Shown piece after piece: positions 26,455 through 35,224 of a stretch of DNA of 64,000 nt. Made by a program: the position numbers and the translations under genes. Positions within the stretch are counted from its first letter, which is position 1. Each line of letters begins with the position of its first letter. Under the pieces are notes generated by a model, which made no database searches, had not been told where the DNA came from, and was given only the letters and a program-made list of their open reading frames with translations. Source of the stretch: VBDM01 sp964430565 (GTDB lineage: Bacteria > Pseudomonadota > Gammaproteobacteria > Burkholderiales > SG8-39); the NCBI GenBank assembly GCA_964430565.1, contig CAYSFD010000057.1, positions 75,855 to 139,854 on the forward strand, read 5' to 3'.

Positions 26455-26521
26455 GTTCTTCTCCTTTTGGTTGGGACTACGCCGACTGTTAACGGCGCGG
26501 GAAAGGAGATGGGGTTAAACG

Positions 26522-27286
26522 CTAGCGCAGGTCTTCGGGCAGACGGTAGTCGGGGTAACGCTTCCTGAACGCAGCCAGTTCGCGCTCGGCTTCCGGGGTC
26601 TTCCCCTGTGATTTGAGGATGCGAATGTCTTCGAGCCACTTCTCCGGCGAGCGCTCCTTCGCTTCGTCAGCGGCGAGGCGGCTTGCCGGGGCGGCCACGA
26701 CTCCTGCGCCCTGCGGCGTTGAGGTCATTTCGCGGCGAGAGCTCGCGCTCGGAGCCGGGGCAGAAGGCGCCGGTTGCATCGGTCGAGATGCGCGCGTCGG
26801 TTCGGATTCGCGCTTTTCCTGCGGCGCGCTCGGAATGTCTCGGACGAGCGGCGGCTCGCTCGCGCTCGCGCGTTCGCCCGAGAGCAGTTTCTCGGCCGTT
26901 CGCGGGCTGCCTGTGTCGCTGCGGAATTCGGCGAGCTGCTCGGACTTTGCTTCGGCCGTCGCGGCAAGCTTGGACTCAGCGGGCGGAGACTCCGCCAACT
27001 TGTCGGAGCGCGTGTCGGCCGCCTGTGGTTTCGGAGTCTGGGTCAGTTCCGGTTCGGGAAAGTCCTCATACACCATCAGGGCCAGCGTGAATGTGAGGAG
27101 GACCGTAGCGGCGAGCGCCAGCGGCGCGCTCGAGCGCCGAACAAGCTCGCGCCCCATGCGCCGCGGCCTGGAACCGGCGACGCGGCGCGACGCGGCAAGG
27201 ATGGCGTCGTCGATCCGCTGCGGAGGCTCGGGAGCCTCCGCTTCGCGATAGATCCGGGCGAGATCCCTGTCGCGCGGATCGATCAT
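26522..27286 (-). CDS. Membrane-anchored anti-sigma-factor-like protein
   Basis: A 254-residue protein whose start overlaps the sigma gene stop by four bases. The N-terminal cytoplasmic part (RDRDLARIYREAEAPEPPQRIDDAILAASRR) is of the type found next to ECF sigma factors, one membrane helix lies at about residues 53-72 (APLALAATVLLTFTLALMVY), and a long Ser/Ala/Glu/Pro-rich periplasmic region ends in a short conserved helical module EKWLEDIRILKSQGKTPEAERELAAFRKRYPDY. No zinc-binding HxxxCxxC anti-sigma motif is seen, so it belongs to a non-ZAS class. Role is inferred from overlap and topology. Confidence 0.75.
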   Translation of the reverse strand: MIDPRDRDLARIYREAEAPEPPQRIDDAILAASRRVAGSRPRRMGRELVRRSSAPLALAATVLLTFTLALMVYEDFPEPELTQTPKPQAADTRSDKLAESPPAESKLAATAEAKSEQLAEFRSDTGSPRTAEKLLSGERASASEPPLVRDIPSAPQEKRESEPTRASRPMQPAPSAPAPSASSRREMTSTPQGAGVVAAPASRLAADEAKERSPEKWLEDIRILKSQGKTPEAERELAAFRKRYPDYRLPEDLR

Positions 27287-27843
27287 GATGCTTCCCCCAG
27301 ACTTGAGCGAAGCTTCGCCAAGGCATAGCGCAGGCGGCTTTTCACGGTTTCCCGATTGACCCCGGTTGCCACCGCGATCTCCTCGAGCGACATCTCGCCT
27401 TCCTGCTGCAGCAAGAAAGCCTCGCGCTGCGCTTCCGGTAGCTCCGAGAGCGCCGCGAGCAATCGTTCCGCCGCTCGCTTGCGGTCGAGCCGCAAGGCGG
27501 CGGGGATCTCATCAGCAGGCGTGTTTTCGAGTGCTGCTTCGCTTTCCTCTTGATTCAGGAACGTTGCTCGGCCGTTCGCGCGATAGAAATCCATCAGCCG
27601 ATTGTGGGCGATGGCGTATACCCAGGATGTGAATTTCGCCCGGGCTTCGTAACGACCACGGGAGTTCACGACTCGCATCCACACGTCCTGAAAAAGTTCT
27701 TCTGCCGCGGCTGCGTTGCTGGCCTGGCGGAGCAGGAACCGGTACATAGGGCCACGATGGCGTTGATACAGCGCCTCAAAGGCGCCGGCGTCGCCCTCGC
27801 CGTAGCGCAGCATCAGATCTTCGTCGCTCGGCCCGCTCCCCAT
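27283..27843 (-). CDS. ECF-type RNA polymerase sigma factor
   Basis: A 186-residue sigma-70 family member with region 2 (DAGAFEALYQRHRGPMYRFLLRQ, then AEELFQDVWMRVVNSRGRYEARAKFTSWVYAIAHNRLMDFYR) and region 4 (LSELPEAQREAFLLQQEGEMSLEEIAVATGVNRETVKSRLRYALAKLR). Region 3 is absent, defining the ECF class. ATG 27843 gives the usual N-terminus; an upstream frame to 27936 lacks similarity. It is the promoter-proximal gene of a sigma/anti-sigma unit with one or two exported proteins downstream and is divergent from the small lipoprotein gene. Confidence 0.93.
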   Translation of the reverse strand: MGSGPSDEDLMLRYGEGDAGAFEALYQRHRGPMYRFLLRQASNAAAAEELFQDVWMRVVNSRGRYEARAKFTSWVYAIAHNRLMDFYRANGRATFLNQEESEAALENTPADEIPAALRLDRKRAAERLLAALSELPEAQREAFLLQQEGEMSLEEIAVATGVNRETVKSRLRYALAKLRSSLGEAS

Positions 27844-28040
27844 GCCGGGAAAGTGTACCGTTTTGGGAAACCGCCGGCACAGCTTGGTATTCGGACAGAT
27901 ATCGGCGGCCCATAGTGTGGGAGTGAGGGAGGCCATCCGAAGGTAAACGATGGCCGGCCCCGGCCGGGGTTAATCGCGAGGCCGAGTGTCCAGCGGTGCT
28001 ATCCTATGCGGCCACGTATCGCCGTGCGAGGAGACGATCC

Positions 28041-28238
28041 ATGAAACTCATCATCGCCGTCTTTGCCACCGCCGCGCTTGCCGGCTGCGGAGTGGAGACC
28101 GCCAGCACCGCGGCGACAGCCGCCGCGCTCAAAAAACAGGAAATCGAGCAAGGCAAGAAGACCATGGAGCAGGCGCAGAAGAAGATCGGCCAGTCCATGG
28201 AGCAGATGCAGCAGGCGCGCGACAGCGCGGAAAAATAG
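28041..28238 (+). CDS. Small lipoprotein with coiled-coil tail
   Basis: A 65-residue lipoprotein: signal peptide MKLIIAVFATAALAGC with lipobox LAGC (Cys16), followed by a Ala/Thr-rich spacer and a charged amphipathic helix (KKQEIEQGKKTMEQAQKKIGQS). GAGGAGA at 28028-28034 is a good ribosome site for ATG 28041. Divergent from the ECF sigma gene, with about 200 bases between, it may be a sigma target, but no promoter was matched. Similar small periplasmic lipoproteins are common and mostly uncharacterised. Confidence 0.72.
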   Translation: MKLIIAVFATAALAGCGVETASTAATAAALKKQEIEQGKKTMEQAQKKIGQSMEQMQQARDSAEK

Positions 28239-28253
28239 GCTCCGCAGAAAGAT

Positions 28254-28341
28254 TCCCGCTAATCCCGTTCCCTCGAACCGGAGAACGGGACTCGAGCGAC
28301 ACTTTCGCGAAGCGCCTGTCCCCGCTAATGCGAGGACAGGA
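28254..28341. repeat. Paired hairpins in a convergent intergenic gap
   Basis: Two stem-loops lie between convergent genes: CCCGTTC (28264-28270) with GAACGGG (28283-28289), and CCTGTCC (28315-28321) with GGACAGG (28334-28340). GATTCCCGCTAATCCC at the left edge resembles the ATTCCCGC repeat family at 49501 and 58171. No T-tract follows, so they are repeat-type hairpins that may still help separate the two transcripts. Confidence 0.6.
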
Positions 28342-28346
28342 TTGCT

Positions 28347-30494
28347 TCACCGCGCCAGCGGATCGGGGCGAATCTGGATGTGCACCGCGCGCGGCTTGCT
28401 CCCCTTGCCGCCTTCCATCAGCCACGGCGTGCGATCGCCGTTTGTGCTCCACAGGCCGCGGCCTTTCCAGCCGGCGTTCGGATCGTCGATGCGCCCGTCG
28501 AAGCCCTTGGCGTAGAAGCCCATCGGGTACGGGATGCGAATCATGATCATCTTGCCATCCTTCAGCGCGACGAAGCCGTCATTGAGATTGGCAGTGGACA
28601 TCGGAATGTTTTCACCGAGCCCGAAGGTGTTGTGCTGGTCGACCCAGGTGTAGTAGCTCGCCTCGGCGCTCGTCTCGAAGCCTTCGAAGCCCGGGCCAGG
28701 GTAGCGATAGAAGGTCCAGCCCTCGGGGCAATGGTTGCCAGTCGCCGTGGGTCCACTGAGCAGGCCCTTGCACTTGCGCCGGTCGAAGCTGACCAGACTG
28801 CCGTTCGACGCCGATCCCCAAGCGACGCCGTCCTTGTCGATGTCGCCGCCGCGGATGCCGTAGCCGTGGTTCGGCAAGTTAAAGACTTCCGATAGGCCGG
28901 TTGCGGGATCGAAGCGCAGGAACCCCGCCGAACCGGCGAAAACGCCGACCGTGTACCAGATCGAGCCGTCCGTCGGATGCGGCATCACGGCATAGGGTCC
29001 GGAACCGGGGACGATCCGCTTGTCCTTGGCCAGATCGACCGGCTGGTTGGGCTCGACGTAGTCGTCACGCCTGCCGTTGCCGTTGGTATCGAGGATGAAG
29101 GGCGACCAGCCCTGCGATCTCGCCGCGTCGCCGGTTTCGTCGAACATCCTGGTGTTGACCCAGCCCGCAACCGGGCCGGTTCCGCTCAGCCACACCGTGT
29201 CGTTGGCGTCATAGCCGAACTGCGGGTGGTGGGTCCCGAAACAAGTGTCGACGAAGCTGTACTTCATCGTCTTGGGATCGAGGACCGCTACCTGGCGAGG
29301 CGAGCGGTCCAGCGGAAACGCCTTGGCGGACGGATGGTCCGAGCCCTTCTTGCAGAAGGCCGGGTTGTCCACGCCGCGCACCGTGGCGGCAATCCACACC
29401 CTCCCCTTCCTGTCGAACATGGCGTTGTGATTGTTCGCCTTCGTGTCCCAGATCTTCTCGTCGCCCCAGTAGGGCGAAGGCTGCAGCGGCTTAATGGCAG
29501 CGGCATGTCCGGGTCCAAGCGATTCCGGCATGTTCGGGTCGCGCACCGGCATCTTGAAGAACGTCACTTTGTTCGTCTTCGGATCCAGGATCGGCATGTT
29601 GTCGGTCGAGTATTCAGGCGACCCGTAGACCGGACCATAGGCATTGACGGTCGGATTGCGGCGGTCCGATGCGATCAGGTCATGCAGATAATGCTTGTCG
29701 GTACTCCATTCCCAGGAGGTCACCACGATGTTGCGCTCGACCCCTTGGGGCCGCGGGGGCTGCGCTTTGGGGAGCTCCCCCTTGGCGATGCGATCGGTCC
29801 AGTCACCGAAATACTTGTACGGTACGCCGCCGAACTGTCCGGCTATGCGGTTCGTCATGTTCTCACCGGACTGGCCGGACTGAATCCGTCGCATCCAGGC
29901 ATCCCGCCCCGACTCGAACTTACCCAGCTGCGCCGGGATCGTGCGGGTGGACTGCTGGCCGAGCTGATGGCAGCCGACACAGTCGACGTTGCTCATCTGC
30001 CGCAGCCAGTTGGCCTGGCTGATATTCTTGGGAATATCCGTCGCGCCACCGAAATCGCTCGCCGGCGGGATCTTCATCAGGGTGTACCAGTAAATCGCCG
30101 GGTAGTACTGTGCCGCTGCTGCCGCGTTCGGCGCGACTACCGCTTTCAGGTCGAGGATCTTCCCGGGTGCGGCTTGGGTCTTGGCTGAGTCCACCAGCCC
30201 GTAGCCGCGCACCCAGACCATGTAATTCGCTTTCGGAAGATCGGGGACGAGGTAGCGCCCGCCAGCGTCGGTCACGACGATCCTGGCAAACTTCGTGGGG
30301 AGGTCGGTCGTTTCGGCGATCACCCAAACTCCGGCTTCGGGACCGCTTGCGCTCGTGACCACGCCGCCGATGTCGCTCTCGCCGATAGGAAGATTCGACT
30401 CGGCCCTCGGCGAACTGCTCGGAGGAACCTGGCACGCAGCCAGAAGAAGGGAAACAACAAAAGCCGCCAGATACAACGATCTTGTTGTCGTCAT
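28347..30494 (-). CDS. Lipoprotein with carboxypeptidase-regulatory-like domain, c-type heme motif and propeller-like domain
   Basis: A 715-residue exported protein. Lipobox LLLAAC puts the lipidated Cys at 21. Residues about 40-120 form a carboxypeptidase-regulatory-like beta sandwich (GGVVTSASGPEAGVWVIAETTD, YLVPDLPKANYMVWVRGYGL). CVGCH at 172-176 is a single c-type heme-binding motif, and the rest (about 250-715) has repeated strands such as RQVAVLDPKTMKYSFVDT, DGSIWYTVGVFAG and DGVAWGSASNGSLVSFD, as in virginiamycin-lyase-like propellers. It probably takes part in periplasmic electron transfer or oxidation. ATG 30494 provides the signal peptide; upstream codons are not needed. Substrate unknown; no dehydrogenase partner lies beside it. 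Confidence 0.75.
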   Translation of the reverse strand: MTTTRSLYLAAFVVSLLLAACQVPPSSSPRAESNLPIGESDIGGVVTSASGPEAGVWVIAETTDLPTKFARIVVTDAGGRYLVPDLPKANYMVWVRGYGLVDSAKTQAAPGKILDLKAVVAPNAAAAAQYYPAIYWYTLMKIPPASDFGGATDIPKNISQANWLRQMSNVDCVGCHQLGQQSTRTIPAQLGKFESGRDAWMRRIQSGQSGENMTNRIAGQFGGVPYKYFGDWTDRIAKGELPKAQPPRPQGVERNIVVTSWEWSTDKHYLHDLIASDRRNPTVNAYGPVYGSPEYSTDNMPILDPKTNKVTFFKMPVRDPNMPESLGPGHAAAIKPLQPSPYWGDEKIWDTKANNHNAMFDRKGRVWIAATVRGVDNPAFCKKGSDHPSAKAFPLDRSPRQVAVLDPKTMKYSFVDTCFGTHHPQFGYDANDTVWLSGTGPVAGWVNTRMFDETGDAARSQGWSPFILDTNGNGRRDDYVEPNQPVDLAKDKRIVPGSGPYAVMPHPTDGSIWYTVGVFAGSAGFLRFDPATGLSEVFNLPNHGYGIRGGDIDKDGVAWGSASNGSLVSFDRRKCKGLLSGPTATGNHCPEGWTFYRYPGPGFEGFETSAEASYYTWVDQHNTFGLGENIPMSTANLNDGFVALKDGKMIMIRIPYPMGFYAKGFDGRIDDPNAGWKGRGLWSTNGDRTPWLMEGGKGSKPRAVHIQIRPDPLAR

Positions 30495-30644
30495 GTTCTT
30501 GCTCCCAAGATAAGGTGACGGACCATCTGTGCCAAACTGCACAATTATGACGCCAAAATAACGGCGACGAGCAAGTCCTGTAATACCATTCGCCCGCAAT
30601 CGTTTAACACCTTGATGGTGCGTCAGAAAGGGAGGAATGAATTG

Positions 30645-31136
30645 ATGAAGTCACTTCGTTTGATGGCGCTTGCGCTCGCCGCGATGGTGTTTTCTTCCGC
30701 CGCCGCCGCCCAGAGTTTCGACTTGAGGAGACTGTTCTTCGGTGGCGGCCTGAGCGTGAATACTGTCCCGGGTTCCGATGACGGCGCCGGCTTCCAGGTT
30801 TTCGGCGGCTACAATTTCCCTGCGATAGCGTCGAACCTCTATGTCGATGCCGAAGCGGGCTACATGGATACCGGCAAGCTGGAGGTAAGGTGCGCACAGG
30901 CTGTCTGCGACGCAAACGCCAAAGGCCTTTGGGCTAACGGTGTCTTGAGGTACTTGGTGACGCCCAGTGTGGAGTTGATCGGCCGCGTCGGCGTGGATTT
31001 AGGCGACGACGACGGTCTCATGATCGGCATAGGGGCGGGATACATTGTCGGTACGCGCCTCAAAGTACGACTCGAGCTTGTCCAGCGCGACGATGTGAGC
31101 TCGGTGCAGTTCAACGTCGTTTTCTATCCCTGGTAA
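30645..31136 (+). CDS. Small outer-membrane beta-barrel protein, unknown function
   Basis: A 163-residue protein with a signal peptide (MKSLRLMALALAAMVFSSAAAAQ) and barrel-like strands: GFQVFGGYNFP, NLYVDAEAGYMDTGKLEV, VELIGRVGVDLG, LMIGIGAGYIV, LKVRLELVQRDDVSSVQFNVVFYPW with an aromatic last residue as in outer-membrane proteins. It resembles OmpA/PagP-sized eight-stranded barrels without a recognised family. GGAGGA at 30631-30636 sits eight bases before ATG 30645, so that start is preferred over ATG-like codons further upstream. Divergent from the heme lipoprotein gene. Confidence 0.72.
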   Translation: MKSLRLMALALAAMVFSSAAAAQSFDLRRLFFGGGLSVNTVPGSDDGAGFQVFGGYNFPAIASNLYVDAEAGYMDTGKLEVRCAQAVCDANAKGLWANGVLRYLVTPSVELIGRVGVDLGDDDGLMIGIGAGYIVGTRLKVRLELVQRDDVSSVQFNVVFYPW

Positions 31137-31188
31137 TTCCTGAGGTCCCGGCGGTTGGTGACAGGGCGAAGAAAAATTGAGGCCGTTC

Positions 31189-32166
31189 ATGACGCACACG
31201 AGGAAAGCTGTTCTTCTCGCAACCGCCGCAGCGCTCGGCCTTGCGGCGCTTGAAGCGCGGCCTCAGGCCTATCCATCCAAGCCGATACTGGTGGTCAGCA
31301 GCGCCTCACCGGGCAGCAGTGGCGACGCGGGCTTGCGCCTGATAGCGGCAAAGATGTCGGCGAGCCTCGGCCAGCCGGTGGTGGTCGAGGTGAAGACCGC
31401 TGCGCGTGGGGCGCAAGCCGCGCAGGCGCTCGCGCGCGCCGGAGCCGACGGCTACACCATCACTTACGGGGTCTCCGGCACTTTCGTCAATGCGAGGTTT
31501 CTCTTCAAGAATCTCGCCTTCGATGTGCTGAAGGACTTCGCGCCGATCAGCCTCACCATCAGCTCGCCGAGCTACGTCGCGGTCCATGTATCGGTACCGG
31601 TAAATTCGCTGCAGGAGTTGATCGATTACGCGAAGCGCAATCCCGGCAAGCTCGAATACTCATCGAGTGGTGTCGGATCGGTATTCCATCTCGCAGGCGA
31701 GTCCCTGAAGCTTCAAGCCGGGATCGACCTGCTCCACGTGCCTTACGCGCAGGCCAATTTCCCCCAGATGGTCAACGATTGGGCCGCCGGGCGCGTGGCG
31801 CTGTGGTTTCCGACCTATGCGTTCCTCATTCCGAACATGCCGAAGGTCAAGCCGCTCGCGATCGTGGACAGCCAGCGCAGCACCCGCCTGCCCGCCATAC
31901 CCACCGTCGCCGAAACGCTGCCGGGATTCCGGGCCTTTCCTGCGTGGTGGGCTTTCTTCGGTCCCGCCGGTCTGCCCGCTCCCGTCGCGGAGCGCCTGAG
32001 CAACGAAGTGCGCGCCTCGCTCAAGCAGCCCGAGGTCATCGCCAAACTGGGCGACCTCGGGCTCACCACCATCGGGAGCACGCCCGAAGAACTCGCGGAG
32101 CATCTCAGGCGGGAAATCGACGCGGTCGGAAGCCTCGCGAAAGCGATCGGGCTCGAGCGGGAATAA
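31189..32166 (+). CDS. Bug/TctC family periplasmic binding protein (1)
   Basis: A 325-residue tripartite-tricarboxylate-transporter type binding protein. Bug proteins are two-lobed periplasmic receptors for carboxylates and other small solutes that feed TctAB membrane proteins or act as sensors. The signal peptide ends near ALEARPQA; family landmarks are YPSKPILVV, GADGYTITYGVSG, NPGKLEYSSSGVGS, HVPYAQA and FPAWWAFFGPAGLP. The usual PFPAGG loop after the first strand is replaced by SASPGSSGDAG, so ligand binding may differ. ATG 31189 is preferred to TTG 31177. It stands alone; no tctA or tctB is near. Confidence 0.88.
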   Translation: MTHTRKAVLLATAAALGLAALEARPQAYPSKPILVVSSASPGSSGDAGLRLIAAKMSASLGQPVVVEVKTAARGAQAAQALARAGADGYTITYGVSGTFVNARFLFKNLAFDVLKDFAPISLTISSPSYVAVHVSVPVNSLQELIDYAKRNPGKLEYSSSGVGSVFHLAGESLKLQAGIDLLHVPYAQANFPQMVNDWAAGRVALWFPTYAFLIPNMPKVKPLAIVDSQRSTRLPAIPTVAETLPGFRAFPAWWAFFGPAGLPAPVAERLSNEVRASLKQPEVIAKLGDLGLTTIGSTPEELAEHLRREIDAVGSLAKAIGLERE

Positions 32167-32210
32167 GCCCTTGCGATAAGACGAGGGAAAACACTCCTCG
32201 CCTGAAAATC

Positions 32211-32996
32211 CTAAAGCGGGTTGTCCGGATAGATCAGCGAACGCCAGATGTGGGCGACCGGACTCGCATCGAAACCCAAGCCCTCCTTCGGCTGCCTGAA
32301 GTGGCGTCCGATGATATCCACGAAGGGATCGAGCGACACCTTGACGTTGGGATCGAAGGCGTAGAGGTCGTGCACCGTGATCAGGCGCGCCGCCATGTAC
32401 CACTTGTGCTTGCGCGCGTGCTCGTAGGCGGCCTGGATGTACGGCGCCGGCATGTAGTCTTTTCCGAAAATCCGCACGTACTGCTCGGGATACTCGTACC
32501 CTGCCGACGGATCGGCGTAGAAACGCAGCGCCTGGTGGTGGCGGATCGCCCAGCTCACCTTGTCCGACACGTAGGGCTCGATCATCTGAGCGCCCCAGTA
32601 CCCGTGATCGACCTTGATCAGGTTCACCGCGATGTCGTGAACCAGGCAGGCGAACACGGTTTCCTCGGGCTCGCCTTTTTTCAAGGCGTCATTCGCGCTC
32701 TGCAGCATGTGGGCGACCGTGTGCGGCATGAAGCGCAGCCTGAAGAAATCGACCAGCGCCGGCTTCCGCGGCATCTCAGCGAGCGTACCCAGCTCGGGGT
32801 GAACCCCACTGGGAGTGGGGCCGCCGAACATGACGCCCATGCCGCGACGCACGGTCGGAGCCGTGATCGCAGATTGCTTGCCGAGCCGCGACATCATGTA
32901 GCTCTCGAGCGCCTCAGCGCGCTCCTCGTGCGTCATTGCCTCGAAGGCGGCACCCGGCCCCAGGGCCGCAAGAAAGGCCTTGCGATCGATGTCCAT
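32211..32996 (-). CDS. HD-domain-like phosphohydrolase family protein
   Basis: A 261-residue protein with an HD-type metal-binding arrangement: RFMPHTVAHMLQS (His), CLVHDIAVNLIKVDHG (HD pair) and WAIRHHQALRFY (HH), followed by VHDLYAFD. The pattern fits HD-superfamily hydrolases or PhnZ-like oxygenases that use two metals, but the substrate is not evident. It is the last gene of a minus-strand set after two Bug proteins, starting 21 bases beyond the stop of the nearer one, so it may act on a solute those receptors bind. Start ATG 32996 gives the full frame. Confidence 0.65.
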   Translation of the reverse strand: MDIDRKAFLAALGPGAAFEAMTHEERAEALESYMMSRLGKQSAITAPTVRRGMGVMFGGPTPSGVHPELGTLAEMPRKPALVDFFRLRFMPHTVAHMLQSANDALKKGEPEETVFACLVHDIAVNLIKVDHGYWGAQMIEPYVSDKVSWAIRHHQALRFYADPSAGYEYPEQYVRIFGKDYMPAPYIQAAYEHARKHKWYMAARLITVHDLYAFDPNVKVSLDPFVDIIGRHFRQPKEGLGFDASPVAHIWRSLIYPDNPL

Positions 32997-33017
32997 GCGG
33001 CGGCGTGAAAGGACTTG

Positions 33018-33995
33018 TTACTGCGGCTGTATTTTCGCCAGCTCGACGTAGCCGCGCCACCGGTCGGCGTCGCTTTTCATGAGCGCTTGCATCTGCTCAG
33101 GCGACCCCGGGAACGGATCGAACGCCGTGCGCGTGAGGAACTGTTTCGTATCCTCGGCCGCGGTGATCTGGTTGAACCAGCCGGCGAGCTTCTCAATAAC
33201 CGGTTTGGGCGTACCGGCCGGGACTACCACGCCCCACCAGGGAGTGACGTCGTTGCCGCCGTAGCCGAGCTCGGTCAGCGTAGGCACTTCCGGGAGCGCA
33301 ACCGAGCGTTTCGCTGCGGTAGCCGCAAGGATACGTATTTTTCCTCCTTGAGCCTGGCCGGAGGCCCAAGTTGCGTCGTACGAGAGAAAATCGAGCTGGC
33401 CGAGCAGAAGGTCCGTCAAGGCCTGCGTGTTCAGCTTGTAGGGCGCATAGGTCGTATTGAGCCCCGCTTTTGCCTTGAAGAGCTCCGCGGCGATGACGCC
33501 GGTATTGTTGCCCGTTCCGTAGAAACCGTGATTCGGCTTCACTTTCAGGTGGGCGATCAGCTCGTCGATCGATTTGATCGGCTTCGCCGCATCGACCATG
33601 ATCACGAACGAGAGCGAAGCGACCGTCGTCACCGCGGCGAAATCCTTGGTCGTGTCGAAGGGCAGGCTCTTGAACAGATGCGGCGCCGCGGCGATGGTGG
33701 AACTCGCAGGCGTGATCAGAATCGTATAGCCGTCGGGCTTCGATTTCGCGAGCGCGTCGGTGGCAAGCGCGCCGTTCGCGCCGGGCCTGTTTTCCACGAT
33801 GACGGCCTTGCCGGCGAGCTTGGAGAGCCGGTCGCTGTAGAAGCGCACCAGGATATCCGCGCCCGAGCCAGGTCCGAAATTGCACAGCGAGCGGATTTCC
33901 CTGACGGGAAATTCCTGCGCCGTGGCAAGGGGCGCTGCGAGCGCAAGCACTGCCGCGGCGAGCGCCGCCACGAAGCTCCGAGATCTAGGTGTCAT
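33018..33995 (-). CDS. Bug/TctC family periplasmic binding protein (2)
   Basis: A 325-residue exported Bug protein with signal peptide ending at APLATAQ. FPVREIRSLCNFGPGSGADILVRF replaces the canonical PFPAGG loop with CNFGPGSGAD. Other landmarks are KPDGYTILITPAS, NHGFYGTGNNTG, LPEVPTLTELGYGG and TPWWGVVVPAGTPKP. ATG 33995 lies after an in-frame TTG at 34016 and gives a better signal peptide. It sits between another Bug gene (53 bases upstream) and the HD-domain gene, forming a probable three-gene unit. Confidence 0.9.
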   Translation of the reverse strand: MTPRSRSFVAALAAAVLALAAPLATAQEFPVREIRSLCNFGPGSGADILVRFYSDRLSKLAGKAVIVENRPGANGALATDALAKSKPDGYTILITPASSTIAAAPHLFKSLPFDTTKDFAAVTTVASLSFVIMVDAAKPIKSIDELIAHLKVKPNHGFYGTGNNTGVIAAELFKAKAGLNTTYAPYKLNTQALTDLLLGQLDFLSYDATWASGQAQGGKIRILAATAAKRSVALPEVPTLTELGYGGNDVTPWWGVVVPAGTPKPVIEKLAGWFNQITAAEDTKQFLTRTAFDPFPGSPEQMQALMKSDADRWRGYVELAKIQPQ

Positions 33996-34048
33996 CGTCT
34001 TTACTCCTCGCCGCAAGTCTATGTCGGGCTCGACGCTTCCGGGACCGC

Positions 34049-35047
34049 TCAGTCTATCGTCACTCCCAGCTCGCGGATGATCGGCCGGAACTGCGCAACT
34101 TGTTTTTTCAGCACCGCATCCTGCGCGGCAGACGTCGACCCGGCCGGCTCGGCAGCGAGGTCGGTGAGGCGCTTGACCGAGTCGGGGTGACGCACCGCGG
34201 CGACGGTTTCACGTTGCAGGCGCTCGATGACTTCGCGCGGCGTCTTCGCCGGCGCAAACAGGCCGTTCCAGCCGTCGGCCTCGATCTTGGGAAATCCCAG
34301 CTCGCGCACCGTAGGCAAATCGGGCAACGCGGCGAGGCGTTGCGAGGCGTTCGTCGCGAGCGCCTTGAGCGCGCCCCTGCGGATTTCGGCGAGTGACGAG
34401 GACAACTGATCGCCACCGAGTTGCAGCCGTCCCGCCAGCAGTTCCTGCTTGAGCGGCGCGGCGCCCTTGAGCGGAATGTGCGCCATCTCGATCTTCTCGT
34501 CGCGCTTGAGCACTTCGCCGACGATGTTCATGTAGGAGCCTGGGCCGGTCGAACCGTAGTTGTATTTGAGGGTCCGGTCCTTCTGCAACAGCGTTACGAA
34601 CTCGCGCAGGTTGTTCGCCGGGACGCTTGGGTGCGCGGTGATCACCAGCGGCACGTAGGCGGCGATAGAGATCCCCGCGAAATCGGTGTCGACGTTGTAA
34701 GGCGCGCGGTTCGCCTGCGCGAGTGCCACCGAAGCAAGCGGAAGGGTGATATTGGCCATCAGCATCGTGTAGCCATCGGGCGCAGCCTTGGCGACGGCAT
34801 CCGCGCCGATCGAGCCTCCCGCTCCGCCGCGATTTTCCACGACCGCGGGTTGGCCCATCGTCTCCGACATGCGCAGCGCGACGAGCCTCGCGATGATGTC
34901 GGTCGTGCCGCCCGCCGGAAACGGCACGATGATGCGCATGGGCTTCGCGGGGAAACTTTGCGCGAGTGTCTCCCGCGGCAAGCCGGAAGCCGCCGCGGCG
35001 AACAGCAAGCAGAGACTGGCATTCAACAGTCTTGTGGTAATCAGCAT
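34049..35047 (-). CDS. Bug/TctC family periplasmic binding protein (3)
   Basis: A 332-residue Bug protein with the canonical ligand loop (FPAKPMRIIVPFPAGGTTDIIARL), VVENRGGAGGSIGADAVAKAAPDGYTML, and FPKIEADGWNGLFAPAKTP. The signal peptide ends near LPRETLAQS. ATG 35047 is used; an extended frame to 35152 begins in non-coding sequence. First gene of the Bug-Bug-HD unit. The C-terminus (QFRPIIRELGVTID) matches the usual end of the family, so the gene is complete. Confidence 0.92.
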   Translation of the reverse strand: MLITTRLLNASLCLLFAAAASGLPRETLAQSFPAKPMRIIVPFPAGGTTDIIARLVALRMSETMGQPAVVENRGGAGGSIGADAVAKAAPDGYTMLMANITLPLASVALAQANRAPYNVDTDFAGISIAAYVPLVITAHPSVPANNLREFVTLLQKDRTLKYNYGSTGPGSYMNIVGEVLKRDEKIEMAHIPLKGAAPLKQELLAGRLQLGGDQLSSSLAEIRRGALKALATNASQRLAALPDLPTVRELGFPKIEADGWNGLFAPAKTPREVIERLQRETVAAVRHPDSVKRLTDLAAEPAGSTSAAQDAVLKKQVAQFRPIIRELGVTID

Positions 35048-35224
35048 GCCGAATCCTTCCTCATGATTATTTCTAGCGGCAACCATTGCAAAACGGGATC
35101 CGCCGCCCGTTCCAAGGAACATTATAGACAAGCCTGGCGCATTCGGCCCCATAAAGCCGGAGGGTCTTGGCGGTTTTGCGACTACCGTCGAAGGTCGCGA
35201 AGCGTTGTTGGATCGCGCTTGAGA

